A program made the translations under genes and the position numbers. The notes below the pieces were generated by a model. The model was given only the letters and a program-made list of their open reading frames with translations, had not been told where the DNA came from and ran no database searches. A stretch of DNA of 64,000 nt from Cladorhizidae sp. MBARI D1340-BT2. Lineage: Eukaryota > Porifera > Demospongiae > Poecilosclerida > Cladorhizidae. Of this stretch, positions 21,692 through 34,821 are shown piece by piece. The stretch spans positions 28,503,932 through 28,567,931 of the forward strand of contig JAQNBH010000002.1 of NCBI GenBank assembly GCA_028752905.1, given 5' to 3'. Position 1 is the stretch's first letter, and each line of letters starts with the position of its first letter.

Positions 21692-23813
21692 CTTGATATT
21701 TGCCCTAATTTGGTCTATATGTTTCTCATTTCCCCCCCGAAAATCTTGTTTTTTTGCCGTGAAGCTCATAACTTTTCTACACTTTACCCAAAAAAGATAA
21801 TTTTTATATCACCGAATAGCTCTTCTAATTATCTGTCTTTTGTACGTGCCAAAATTTTGAGTACTCTAAGTATTAGCAAGTTATGGTGATTTGAAGTGGT
21901 AAGGTTTGGGATTTTTCCTGGCGTTTTCCAGTTGCCAAAGCGGTGGCCTGCCAGTGAAAAACCACTACATTTATTGATAATCTGTTCACATGTTGCAGAT
22001 AAGGGCCTTCTCTATCAGTTGACAAAATCTGGGACTTTGGTCTTGTTAATTAGGGCAGTTATGAATTGTACTCTTACTTGATGCTAAACATGTTCTTGAT
22101 ATTTGCCCTAATTTGGACTATATGTTTCTCATTTCCCCCCCGAAAATCTTGTTTTTTTGCCGTGAAGCTCATAACTATTCTACACTTTACCCCAAAAAGA
22201 TAATTTTTATATCACCGGATAGCCCTTCTAATTATCTGTCTTTTGTACGTGCTAAAGTTTTGAATACTCTAAGTATTAGGAAGTTATGATGATTTGAAGT
22301 GGTAAGGTTTGTGATTTTTCCTGGCGTTTTCCAGTTGCCAAAGCGGTGGCCTGCCAGTGAAAAACCACTACATTTATTGATAATCTGTTCACATGTTGCA
22401 GATAAGGGCCTTCTCTATCAGTTGACAAAATCTGGGACTTTGGTCTTGTTAATTAGGGCAGTTATGAATTGTACTCTTACTTGATGCTAAACATGTTCTT
22501 GATATTTGCCCTAATTTGGTCTATATGTTTCTCATTTTCCCCCCGAAAATCTTGTTTTTTTGCCGTGAAGCTCATAACTATTCTACACTTTACCCCAAAA
22601 AGATAATTTTTATATCACCGGATAGCCCTTCTAATTATCTGTCTTTTGTACGTGCCAAACTTTTGAATACTCTAAGTATTAGGAAGTTATGATGATTTGA
22701 AGTGGTAAGGTTTGTGATTTTTCCTGGCGTTTTCCAGTTGCCAAAGCGGTGGCCTGCCAGTGAAAAACCACTACATTTATTGATAATCTGTTCACATGTT
22801 GCAGATAAGGGCCTTCTCTATCAGTTGACAAAATCTGGGACTTTGGTCTTGTTAATTAGGGCAGTTATGAATTGTACTCTTACTTGATGCTAAACATGTT
22901 CTTGATATTTGCCCTAATTTGGTCTATATGTTTCTCATTTTCCCCCCGAAAATCTTGTTTTTTTGCCGTGAAGCTCATAACTTTTCTACACTTTACCCAA
23001 AAAAGATAATTTTTATATCACCGGATAGCCCTTCTAATTATCTGTCTTTTGTACGTGCCAAAATTTTGAGTACTCTAAGTATTAGCAAGTTATGGTGATT
23101 TGAAGTGTTAAGGTTTGTGATTTTTCCTGGCGTTTTCCAGTTGCCAAAGCGGTGGCCTGCCAGTGAAAAACCACTACATTTATTGATAATCTGTTCACAT
23201 GTTGCAGATAAGGGCCTTCTCTATCAGTTGACAAAATCTGGGACTTTGGTCTTGTTAATTAGGGCAGTTATGAATTGTACTCTTACTTGATGCTAAACAT
23301 GTTAGCTTCGTAGATTATCCACACTTCACTGAATAGACTTGTTATACAGCTATTAAGATAGGACTCTCCAAGTGCTCTCTCTTGATACCAAACATCCATA
23401 TATTCTGCACACTTCACTGTAATGGACTTGCAAGATAGGTATCTCTCAGTGTTCTCTATCTTGAGCTAAACATGTTAGCTTCATAGATTCTCCACACTTC
23501 ACTGTATAAACTTGATATATAGCTCTAAAGGTAGGCCTCTCTCTGTTCTCTCTCTTGATACCAAACATCCGTATATTCCGCATACTTCACAGTAATGGAC
23601 TTGATAGAATCACAAGATAGGTTTCTCTCTGCTCTCTCTTGATGCTAAATAGATTCTCCACACTTCACTGAATAAACTTGATATATAGCTATATATTAAG
23701 ATAGGTCTCTCTCTGTGCTCTCTGTTGATATCAAACATCCATAATATTCTGCACACTTTACTGTAATGAACTTGATATGATTCGAATGATAGGTTTCATT
23801 ATGTGTTCTCTAT
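21692..23813 (+). repeat. Module 14: four monomers + 510-bp insert
   Basis: Monomers start at 21692, 22095, 22498 and 22901; insert 23304-23813. The first monomer, although post-insert, has the seven-C run. The third carries CCAAACTTTTG. The second 9.4-kb copy has only one module of this kind (21) where this side has two (14 and 15). Confidence 0.95.
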
Positions 23814-25931
23814 CTTGATATTTGCCCTAATTTGGTCTATATGTTTCTCATTTCCCCCCCGAAAATCTTGTTTTTTTGCCGTGAAGCTCATAACTTTTCT
23901 ACACTTTACCCAAAAAAGATAATTTTTATATCACCGAATAGCTCTTCTAATTATCTGTCTTTTGTACGTGCCAAAATTTTGAGTACTCTAAGTATTAGCA
24001 AGTTATGGTGATTTGAAGTGGTAAGGTTTGGGATTTTTCCTGGCGTTTTCCAGTTGCCAAAGCGGTGGCCTGCCAGTGAAAAACCACTACATTTATTGAT
24101 AATCTGTTCACATGTTGCAGATAAGGGCCTTCTCTATCAGTTGACAAAATCTGGGACTTTGGTCTTGTTAATTAGGGCAGTTATGAATTGTACTCTTACT
24201 TGATGCTAAACATGTTCTTGATATTTGCCCTAATTTGGACTATATGTTTCTCATTTCCCCCCCGAAAATCTTGTTTTTTTGCCGTGAAGCTCATAACTAT
24301 TCTACACTTTACCCCAAAAAGATAATTTTTATATCACCGGATAGCCCTTCTAATTATCTGTCTTTTGTACGTGCTAAAGTTTTGAATACTCTAAGTATTA
24401 GGAAGTTATGATGATTTGAAGTGGTAAGGTTTGTGATTTTTCCTGGCGTTTTCCAGTTGCCAAAGCGGTGGCCTGCCAGTGAAAAACCACTACATTTATT
24501 GATAATCTGTTCACATGTTGCAGATAAGGGCCTTCTCTATCAGTTGACAAAATCTGGGACTTTGGTCTTGTTAATTAGGGCAGTTATGAATTGTACTCTT
24601 ACTTGATGCTAAACATGTTCTTGATATTTGCCCTAATTTGGTCTATATGTTTCTCATTTTCCCCCCGAAAATCTTGTTTTTTTGCCGTGAAGCTCATAAC
24701 TATTCTACACTTTACCCCAAAAAGATAATTTTTATATCACCGGATAGCCCTTCTAATTATCTGTCTTTTGTACGTGCCAAACTTTTGAATACTCTAAGTA
24801 TTAGGAAGTTATGATGATTTGAAGTGGTAAGGTTTGTGATTTTTCCTGGCGTTTTCCAGTTGCCAAAGCGGTGGCCTGCCAGTGAAAAACCACTACATTT
24901 ATTGATAATCTGTTCACATGTTGCAGATAAGGGCCTTCTCTATCAGTTGACAAAATCTGGGACTTTGGTCTTGTTAATTAGGGAAGTTATGAATTGTACT
25001 CTTACTTGATGCTAAACATGTTCTTGATATTTGCCCTAATTTGGTCTATATGTTTCTCATTTTCCCCCCGAAAATCTTGTTTTTTTGCCGTGAAGCTCAT
25101 AACTTTTCTACACTTTACCCAAAAAAGATAATTTTTATATCACCGGATAGCCCTTCTAATTATCTGTCTTTTGTACGTGCCAAAATTTTGAGTACTCTAA
25201 GTATTAGCAAGTTATGGTGATTTGAAGTGTTAAGGTTTGTGATTTTTCCTGGCGTTTTCCAGTTGCCAAAGCGGTGGCCTGCCAGTGAAAAACCACTACA
25301 TTTATTGATAATCTGTTCACATGTTGCAGATAAGGGCCTTCTCTATCAGTTGACAAAATCTGGGACTTTGGTCTTGTTAATTAGGGCAGTTATGAATTGT
25401 ACTCTTACTTGATGCTAAACATGTTAGCTTCGTAGATTATCCACACTTCACTGAATAGACTTGTTATACAGCTATTAAGATAGGACTCTCCAAGTGCTCT
25501 CTCTTGATACCAAACATCCATATATTCTGCACACTTCACTGTAATGGACTTGCAAGATAGGTATCTCTCAGTGTTCTCTATCTTGAGCTAAACATGTTAG
25601 CTTCATAGATTCTCCACACTTCACTGTATAAACTTGATATATAGCTCTAAAGGTAGGCCTCTCTCTGTTCTCTCTCTTGATACCAAACATCCGTATATTC
25701 CGCATACTTCACAGTAATGGACTTGATAGAATCACAAGATAGGTTTCTCTCTGCTCTCTCTTGATGCTAAATAGATTCTCCACACTTCACTGAATAAACT
25801 TGATATATAGCTATTAAGATAGGTCTCTCTCTGTGCTCTCTGTTGATATCAAACATCCATAATATTCTGCACACTTTACTGTAATGAACTTGATATGATT
25901 CGAATGATAGGTTTCATTATGTGTTCTCTAT
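23814..25931 (+). repeat. Module 15: four monomers + 506-bp insert
   Basis: Monomers start at 23814, 24217, 24620 and 25023; insert 25426-25931 without the TATA addition. The third monomer has CCAAACTTTTG and TTAGGGAAGTT, a pair shared with module 21. Confidence 0.95.
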
Positions 25932-28051
25932 CTTGATATTTGCCCTAATTTGGTCTATATGTTTCTCATTTCCCCCCCGAAAATCTTGTTTTTTTGCCGT
26001 GAAGCTCATAACTTTTCTACACTTTACCCAAAAAAGATAATTTTTATATCACCGAATAGCTCTTCTAATTATCTGTCTTTTGTACGTGCCAAAATTTTGA
26101 GTACTCTAAGTATTAGCAAGTTATGGTGATTTGAAGTGGTAAGGTTTGGGATTTTTCCTGGCGTTTTCCAGTTGCCAAAGCGGTGGCCTGCCAGTGAAAA
26201 ACCACTACATTTATTGATAATCTGTTCACATGTTGCAGATAAGGGCCTTCTCTATCAGTTGACAAAATCTGGGACTTTGGTCTTGTTAATTAGGGCAGTT
26301 ATGAATTGTACTCTTACTTGATGCTAAACATGTTCTTGATATTTGCCCTAATTTGGTCTATATGTTTCTCATTTCCCCCCCGAAAATCTTGTTTTTTTGC
26401 CGTGAAGCTCATAACTATTCTACACTTTACCCCAAAAAGATAATTTTTATATCACCGGATAGCCCTTCTAATTATCTGTCTTTTGTACGTGCTAAAGTTT
26501 TGAATACTCTAAGTATTAGGAAGTTATGATGATTTGAAGTGGTAAGGTTTGTGATTTTTCCTGGCGTTTTCCAGTTGCCAAAGCGGTGGCCTGCCAGTGA
26601 AAAACCACTACATTTATTGATAATCTGTTCACATGTTGCAGATAAGGGCCTTCTCTATCAGTTGACAAAATCTGGGACTTTGGTCTTGTTAATTAGGGCA
26701 GTTATGAATTGTACTCTTACTTGATGCTAAACATGTTCTTGATATTTGCCCTAATTTGGTCTATATGTTTCTCATTTCCCCCCCGAAAATCTTGTTTTTT
26801 TGCCGTGAAGCTCATAACTTTTCTACACTTTACCCAAAAAAGATAATTTTTATATCACCGGATAGCCCTTCTAATTATCTGTCTTTTATACGTGCCAAAA
26901 TTTTGAGTACTCTAAGTATTAGCAAGTTATGGTGATTTGAAGTGGTAAGGTTTGTGATTTTTCCTGGCGTTTTCCAGTTGCCAAAGCGGTGGCCTGCCAG
27001 TGAAAAACCACTACATTTATTGATAATCTGTTCACATGTTGCAGATAAGGGCCTTCTCTATCAGTTGACAAAATCTGGGACTTTGGTCTTGTTAATTAGG
27101 GCAGTTATGAATTGTACTCTTACTTGATGCTAAACATGTTCTTGATATTTGCCCTAATTTGGTCTATATGTTTCTCATTTTCCCCCCGAAAATCTTGTTT
27201 TTTTGCCGTGAAGCTCATAACTTTTCTACACTTTACCCAAAAAAGATAATTTTTATATCACCGAATAGCCCTTCTAATTATCTGTCTTTTGTACGTGCCA
27301 AAATTTTGAGTACTCTAAGTATTAGCAAGTTATGGTGATTTGAAGTGTTAAGGTTTGTGATTTTTCCTGGCGTTTTCCAGTTGCCAAAGCGGTGGCCTGC
27401 CAGTGAAAAACCACTACATTTATTGATAATCTGTTCACATGTTGCAGATAAGGGCCTTCTCTATCAGTTGACAAAATCTGGGACTTTGGTCTTGTTAATT
27501 AGGGCAGTTATGAATTGTACTCTTACTTGATGCTAAACATGTTAGCTTCGTAGATTATCCACACTTCACTGAATAGACTTGTTATACAGCTATTAAGATA
27601 GGACTCTCCAAGTGCTCTCTCTTGATACCAAACATCCATATATTCTGCACACTTCACTGTAATGGACTTGCAAGATAGGTATCTCTCAGTGTTCTCTATC
27701 TTGAGCTAAACATGTTAGCTTCATAGATTCTCCACACTTCACTGTATAAACTTGATATATAGCTCTAAAGGTAGGCCTCTCTCTGTTCTCTCTCTTGATA
27801 CCAAACATCCGTATATTCCGCATACTTCACAGTAATGGACTTGATAGAATCACAAGATAGGTTTCTCTGCTCTCTCTTGATGCTAAATAGATTCTCCACA
27901 CTTCACTGAATAAACTTGATATATAGCTATATATTAAGATAGGTCTCTCTCTGTGCTCTCTGTTGATATCAAACATCCATAATATTCTGCACACTTTACT
28001 GTAATGAACTTGATATGATTCGAATGATAGGTTTCATTATGTGTTCTCTAT
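25932..28051 (+). repeat. Module 16: four monomers + 508-bp insert
   Basis: Monomers start at 25932, 26335, 26738 and 27141; insert 27544-28051, the same 508-bp form as module 9. The third monomer has TTTTATACG, a marker otherwise found in modules 22 to 25. Confidence 0.95.
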
Positions 28052-30577
28052 CTTGATATTTGCCCTAATTTGGTCTATATGTTTCTCATTTTCCCCCCGA
28101 AAATCTTGTTTTTTTGCCGTGAAGCTCATAACTTTTCTACACTTTACCCAAAAAAGATAATTTTTATATCACCGAATAGCTCTTCTAATTATCTGTCTTT
28201 TGTACGTGCCAAAATTTTGAGTACTCTAAGTATTAGCAAGTTATGGTGATTTGAAGTGGTAAGGTTTGGGATTTTTCCTGGCGTTTTCCAGTTGCCAAAG
28301 CGGTGGCCTGCCAGTGAAAAACCACTACATTTATTGATAATCTGTTCACATGTTGCAGATAAGGGCCTTCTCTATCAGTTGACAAAATCTGGGACTTTGG
28401 TCTTGTTAATTAGGGCAGTTATGAATTGTACTCTTACTTGATGCTAAACATGTTCTTGATATTTGCCCTAATTTGGTCTATATGTTTCTCATTTCCCCCC
28501 CGAAAATCTTGTTTTTTTGCCGTGAAGCTCATAACTATTCTACACTTTACCCCAAAAAGATAATTTTTATATCACCGGATAGCCCTTCTAATTATCTGTC
28601 TTTTGTACGTGCTAAAGTTTTGAATACTCTAAGTATTAGGAAGTTATGATGATTTGAAGTGGTAAGGTTTGTGATTTTTCCTGGCGTTTTCCAGTTGCCA
28701 AAGCGGTGGCCTGCCAGTGAAAAACCACTACATTTATTGATAATCTGTTCACATGTTGCAGATAAGGGCCTTCTCTATCAGTTGACAAAATCTGGGACTT
28801 TGGTCTTGTTAATTAGGGCAGTTATGAATTGTACTCTTACTTGATGCTAAACATGTTCTTGATATTTGCCCTAATTTGGTCTATATGTTTCTCATTTTCC
28901 CCCCGAAAATCTTGTTTTTTTGCCGTGAAGCTCATAACTATTCTACACTTTACCCCAAAAAGATAATTTTTTATATCACCGGATAGCCCTTCTAATTATC
29001 TGTCTTTTGTACGTGCCAAAGTTTTGAATACTCTAAGTATTAGGAAGTTATGATGATTTGAAGTGGTAAGGTTTGTGATTTTTCCTGGCGTTTTCCAGTT
29101 GCCAAAGCGGTGGCCTGCCAGTGAAAAACCACTACATTTATTGATAATCTGTTCACATGTTGCAGATAAGGGCCTTCTCTATCAGTTGACAAAATCTGGG
29201 ACTTTGGTCTTGTTAATTAGGGCAGTTATGAATTGTACTCTTACTTGATGCTAAACATGTTCTTGATATTTGCCCTAATTTGGTCTATATGTTTCTCATT
29301 TTCCCCCCGAAAATCTTGTTTTTTTGCCGTGAAGCTCATAACTATTCTACACTTTACCCCAAAAAGATAATTTTTATATCACCGGATGGCCCTTCTAATT
29401 ATCTGTCTTTTGTATGTGCCAAAGTTTTGAGTACTCTAAGTATTAGGAAGTTATGATGATTTGAAGTGGTAAGGTTTGTGATTTTTCCTGGCGTTTTCCA
29501 GTTGCCAAAGCGGTGGCCTGCCAGTGAAAAACCACTACATTTATTGATAATCTGTTCACATGTTGCAGATAAGGGCCTTCTCTATCAGTTGACAAAATCT
29601 GGGACTTTGGTCTTGTTAATTAGGGCAGTTATGAATTGTACTCTTACTTGATGCTAAACATGTTCTTGATATTTGCCCTAATTTGGTCTATATGTTTCTC
29701 ATTTTCCCCCCGAAAATCTTGTTTTTTTGCCGTGAAGCTCATAACTATTCTACACTTTACCCAAAAAAGATAATTTTTATATCACCGAATAGCCCTTCTA
29801 ATTATCTGTCTTTTGTACGTGCCAAAATTTTGAGTACTCTAAGTATTAGCAAGTTATGGTGATTTGAAGTGTTAAGGTTTGTGATTTTTCCTGGCGTTTT
29901 CCAGTTGCCAAAGCGGTGGCCTGCCAGTGAAAAACCACTACATTTATTGATAATCTGTTCACATGTTGCAGATAAGGGCCTTCTCTATCAGTTGACAAAA
30001 TCTGGGACTTTGGTCTTGTTAATTAGGGCAGTTATGAATTGTACTCTTACTTGATGCTAAACATGTTAGCTTCGTAGATTATCCACACTTCACTGAATAG
30101 ACTTGTTATACAGCTATTAAGATAGGACTCTCCAAGTGCTCTCTCTTGATACCAAACATCCATATATTCTGCACACTTCACTGTAATGGACTTGCAAGAT
30201 AGGTATCTCTCAGTGTTCTCTATCTTGAGCTAAACATGTTAGCTTCATAGATTCTCCACACTTCACTGTATAAACTTGATATATAGCTCTAAAGGTAGGC
30301 CTCTCTCTGTTCTCTCTCTTGATACCAAACATCCGTATATTCCGCATACTTCACAGTAATGGACTTGATAGAATCACAAGATAGGTTTCTCTCTGCTCTC
30401 TCTTGATGCTAAATAGATTCTCCACACTTCACTGAATAAACTTGATATATAGCTATATATTAAGATAGGTCTCTCTCTGTGCTCTCTGTTGATATCAAAC
30501 ATCCATAATATTCTGCACACTTTACTGTAATGAACTTGATATGATTCGAATGATAGGTTTCATTATGTGTTCTCTAT
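28052..30577 (+). repeat. Module 17: five monomers + 510-bp insert
   Basis: Monomers start at 28052, 28455, 28858 (404 bp), 29262 and 29665; insert 30068-30577. Counterpart of module 10. Confidence 0.95.
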
Positions 30578-32296
30578 CTTGATATTTGCCCTAATTTGGT
30601 CTATATGTTTCTCATTTTCCCCCCGAAAATCTTGTTTTTTTGCCGTGAAGCTCATAACTTTTCTACACTTTACCCAAAAAAGATAATTTTTATATCACCG
30701 AATAGCTCTTCTAATTATCTGTCTTTTGTACGTGCCAAAATTTTGAGTACTCTAAGTATTAGCAAGTTATGGTGATTTGAAGTGGTAAGGTTTGGGATTT
30801 TTCCTGGCGTTTTCCAGTTGCCAAAGCGGTGGCCTGCCAGTGAAAAACCACTACATTTATTGATAATCTGTTCACATGTTGCAGATAAGGGCCTTCTCTA
30901 TCAGTTGACAAAATCTGGGACTTTGGTCTTGTTAATTAGGGCAGTTATGAATTGTACTCTTACTTGATGCTAAACATGTTCTTGATATTTGCCCTAATTT
31001 GGACTATATGTTTCTCATTTCCCCCCCGAAAATCTTGTTTTTTTGCCGTGAAGCTCATAACTATTCTACACTTTACCCCAAAAAGATAATTTTTATATCA
31101 CCGGATAGCCCTTCTAATTATCTGTCTTTTGTACGTGCTAAAGTTTTGAATACTCTAAGTATTAGGAAGTTATGATGATTTGAAGTGGTAAGGTTTGTGA
31201 TTTTTCCTGGCGTTTTCCAGTTGCCAAAGCGGTGGCCTGCCAGTGAAAAACCACTACATTTATTGATAATCTGTTCACATGTTGCAGATAAGGGCCTTCT
31301 CTATCAGTTGACAAAATCTGGGACTTTGGTCTTGTTAATTAGGGCAGTTATGAATTGTACTCTTACTTGATGCTAAACATGTTCTTGATATTTGCCCTAA
31401 TTTGGTCTATATGTTTCTCATTTTCCCCCCGAAAATCTTGTTTTTTTGCCGTGAAGCTCATAACTTTTCTACACTTTACCCAAAAAAGATAATTTTTATA
31501 TCACCGGATAGCCCTTCTAATTATCTGTCTTTTGTACGTGCCAAAATTTTGAGTACTCTAAGTATTAGCAAGTTATGGTGATTTGAAGTGTTAAGGTTTG
31601 TGATTTTTCCTGGCGTTTTCCAGTTGCCAAAGCGGTGGCCTGCCAGTGAAAAACCACTACATTTATTGATAATCTGTTCACATGTTGCAGATAAGGGCCT
31701 TCTCTATCAGTTGACAAAATCTGGGACTTTGGTCTTGTTAATTAGGGCAGTTATGAATTGTACTCTTACTTGATGCTAAACATGTTAGCTTCGTAGATTA
31801 TCCACACTTCACTGAATAGACTTGTTATACAGCTATTAAGATAGGACTCTCCAAGTGCTCTCTCTTGATACCAAACATCCATATATTCTGCACACTTCAC
31901 TGTAATGGACTTGCAAGATAGGTATCTCTCAGTGTTCTCTATCTTGAGCTAAACATGTTAGCTTCATAGATTCTCCACACTTCACTGTATAAACTTGATA
32001 TATAGCTCTAAAGGTAGGCCTCTCTCTGTTCTCTCTCTTGATACCAAACATCCGTATATTCCGCATACTTCACAGTAATGGACTTGATAGAATCACAAGA
32101 TAGGTTTCTCTCTGCTCTCTCTTGATGCTAAATAGATTCTCCACACTTCACTGAATAAACTTGATATATAGCTATATATTAAGATAGGTCTCTCTCTGTG
32201 CTCTCTGTTGATATCAAACATCCATAATATTCTGCACACTTTACTGTAATGAACTTGATATGATTCGAATGATAGGTTTCATTATGTGTTCTCTAT
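30578..32296 (+). repeat. Module 18: three monomers + 510-bp insert
   Basis: Monomers start at 30578, 30981 and 31384; insert 31787-32296. Counterpart of module 11. Confidence 0.95.
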
Positions 32297-34821
32297 CTTG
32301 ATATTTGCCCTAATTTGGTCTATATGTTTCTCATTTTCCCCCCGAAAATCTTGTTTTTTTGCCGTGAAGCTCATAACTTTTCTACACTTTACCCAAAAAA
32401 GATAATTTTTATATCACCGAATAGCTCTTCTAATTATCTGTCTTTTGTACGTGCCAAAATTTTGAGTACTCTAAGTATTAGCAAGTTATGGTGATTTGAA
32501 GTGGTAAGGTTTGGGATTTTTCCTGGCGTTTTCCAGTTGCCAAAGCGGTGGCCTGCCAGTGAAAAACCACTACATTTATTGATAATCTGTTCACATGTTG
32601 CAGATAAGGGCCTTCTCTATCAGTTGACAAAATCTGGGACTTTGGTCTTGTTAATTAGGGCAGTTATGAATTGTACTCTTACTTGATGCTAAACATGTTC
32701 TTGATATTTGCCCTAATTTGGTCTATATGTTTCTCATTTCCCCCCCGAAAATCTTGTTTTTTTGCCGTGAAGCTCATAACTATTCTACACTTTACCCCAA
32801 AAAGATAATTTTTATATCACCGGATAGCCCTTCTAATTATCTGTCTTTTGTACGTGCTAAAGTTTTGAATACTCTAAGTATTAGGAAGTTATGATGATTT
32901 GAAGTGGTAAGGTTTGTGATTTTTCCTGGCGTTTTCCAGTTGCCAAAGCGGTGGCCTGCCAGTGAAAAACCACTACATTTATTGATAATCTGTTCACATG
33001 TTGCAGATAAGGGCCTTCTCTATCAGTTGACAAAATCTGGGACTTTGGTCTTGTTAATTAGGGCAGTTATGAATTGTACTCTTACTTGATGCTAAACATG
33101 TTCTTGATATTTGCCCTAATTTGGTCTATATGTTTCTCATTTTCCCCCCGAAAATCTTGTTTTTTTGCCGTGAAGCTCATAACTATTCTACACTTTACCC
33201 CAAAAAGATAATTTTTATATCACCGGATAGCCCTTCTAATTATCTGTCTTTTGTACGTGCCAAAGTTTTGAATACTCTAAGTATTAGGAAGTTATGATGA
33301 TTTGAAGTGGTAAGGTTTGTGATTTTTCCTGGCGTTTTCCAGTTGCCAAAGCGGTGGCCTGCCAGTGAAAAACCACTACATTTATTGATAATCTGTTCAC
33401 ATGTTGCAGATAAGGGCCTTCTCTATCAGTTGACAAAATCTGGGACTTTGGTCTTGTTAATTAGGGCAGTTATGAATTGTACTCTTACTTGATGCTAAAC
33501 ATGTTCTTGATATTTGCCCTAATTTGGTCTATATGTTTCTCATTTTCCCCCCGAAAATCTTGTTTTTTTGCCGTGAAGCTCATAACTATTCTACACTTTA
33601 CCCCAAAAAGATAATTTTTATATCACCGGATGGCCCTTCTAATTATCTGTCTTTTGTATGTGCCAAAGTTTTGAGTACTCTAAGTATTAGGAAGTTATGA
33701 TGATTTGAAGTGGTAAGGTTTGTGATTTTTCCTGGCGTTTTCCAGTTGCCAAAGCGGTGGCCTGCCAGTGAAAAACCACTACATTTATTGATAATCTGTT
33801 CACATGTTGCAGATAAGGGCCTTCTCTATCAGTTGACAAAATCTGGGACTTTGGTCTTGTTAATTAGGGCAGTTATGAATTGTACTCTTACTTGATGCTA
33901 AACATGTTCTTGATATTTGCCCTAATTTGGTCTATATGTTTCTCATTTTCCCCCCGAAAATCTTGTTTTTTTGCCGTGAAGCTCATAACTTTTCTACACT
34001 TTACCCAAAAAAGATAATTTTTATATCACCGAATAGCCCTTCTAATTATCTGTCTTTTGTACGTGCCAAAATTTTGAGTACTCTAAGTATTAGCAAGTTA
34101 TGGTGATTTGAAGTGTTAAGGTTTGTGATTTTTCCTGGCGTTTTCCAGTTGCCAAAGCGGTGGCCTGCCAGTGAAAAACCACTACATTTATTGATAATCT
34201 GTTCACATGTTGCAGATAAGGGCCTTCTCTATCAGTTGACAAAATCTGGGACTTTGGTCTTGTTAATTAGGGCAGTTATGAATTGTACTCTTACTTGATG
34301 CTAAACATGTTAGCTTCGTAGATTATCCACACTTCACTGAATAGACTTGTTATACAGCTATTAAGATAGGACTCTCCAAGTGCTCTCTCTTGATACCAAA
34401 CATCCATATATTCTGCACACTTCACTGTAATGGACTTGCAAGATAGGTATCTCTCAGTGTTCTCTATCTTGAGCTAAACATGTTAGCTTCATAGATTCTC
34501 CACACTTCACTGTATAAACTTGATATATAGCTCTAAAGGTAGGCCTCTCTCTGTTCTCTCTCTTGATACCAAACATCCGTATATTCCGCATACTTCACAG
34601 TAATGGACTTGATAGAATCACAAGATAGGTTTCTCTCTGCTCTCTCTTGATGCTAAATAGATTCTCCACACTTCACTGAATAAACTTGATATATAGCTAT
34701 ATATTAAGATAGGTCTCTCTCTGTGCTCTCTGTTGATATCAAACATCCATAATATTCTGCACACTTTACTGTAATGAACTTGATATGATTCGAATGATAG
34801 GTTTCATTATGTGTTCTCTAT
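32297..34821 (+). repeat. Module 19: five monomers + 510-bp insert
   Basis: Monomers start at 32297, 32700, 33103, 33506 and 33909; insert 34312-34821. Counterpart of module 12. Confidence 0.95.

Larger units (their letters stand above)
28052..32296 (+). repeat. 4,244-bp HOR (5M+I, 3M+I), copy 3 (4,245 bp)
   Basis: Counterpart of copy 1, with the same extra T (near 28970) and TTTGGACTAT near 31002. Confidence 0.9.
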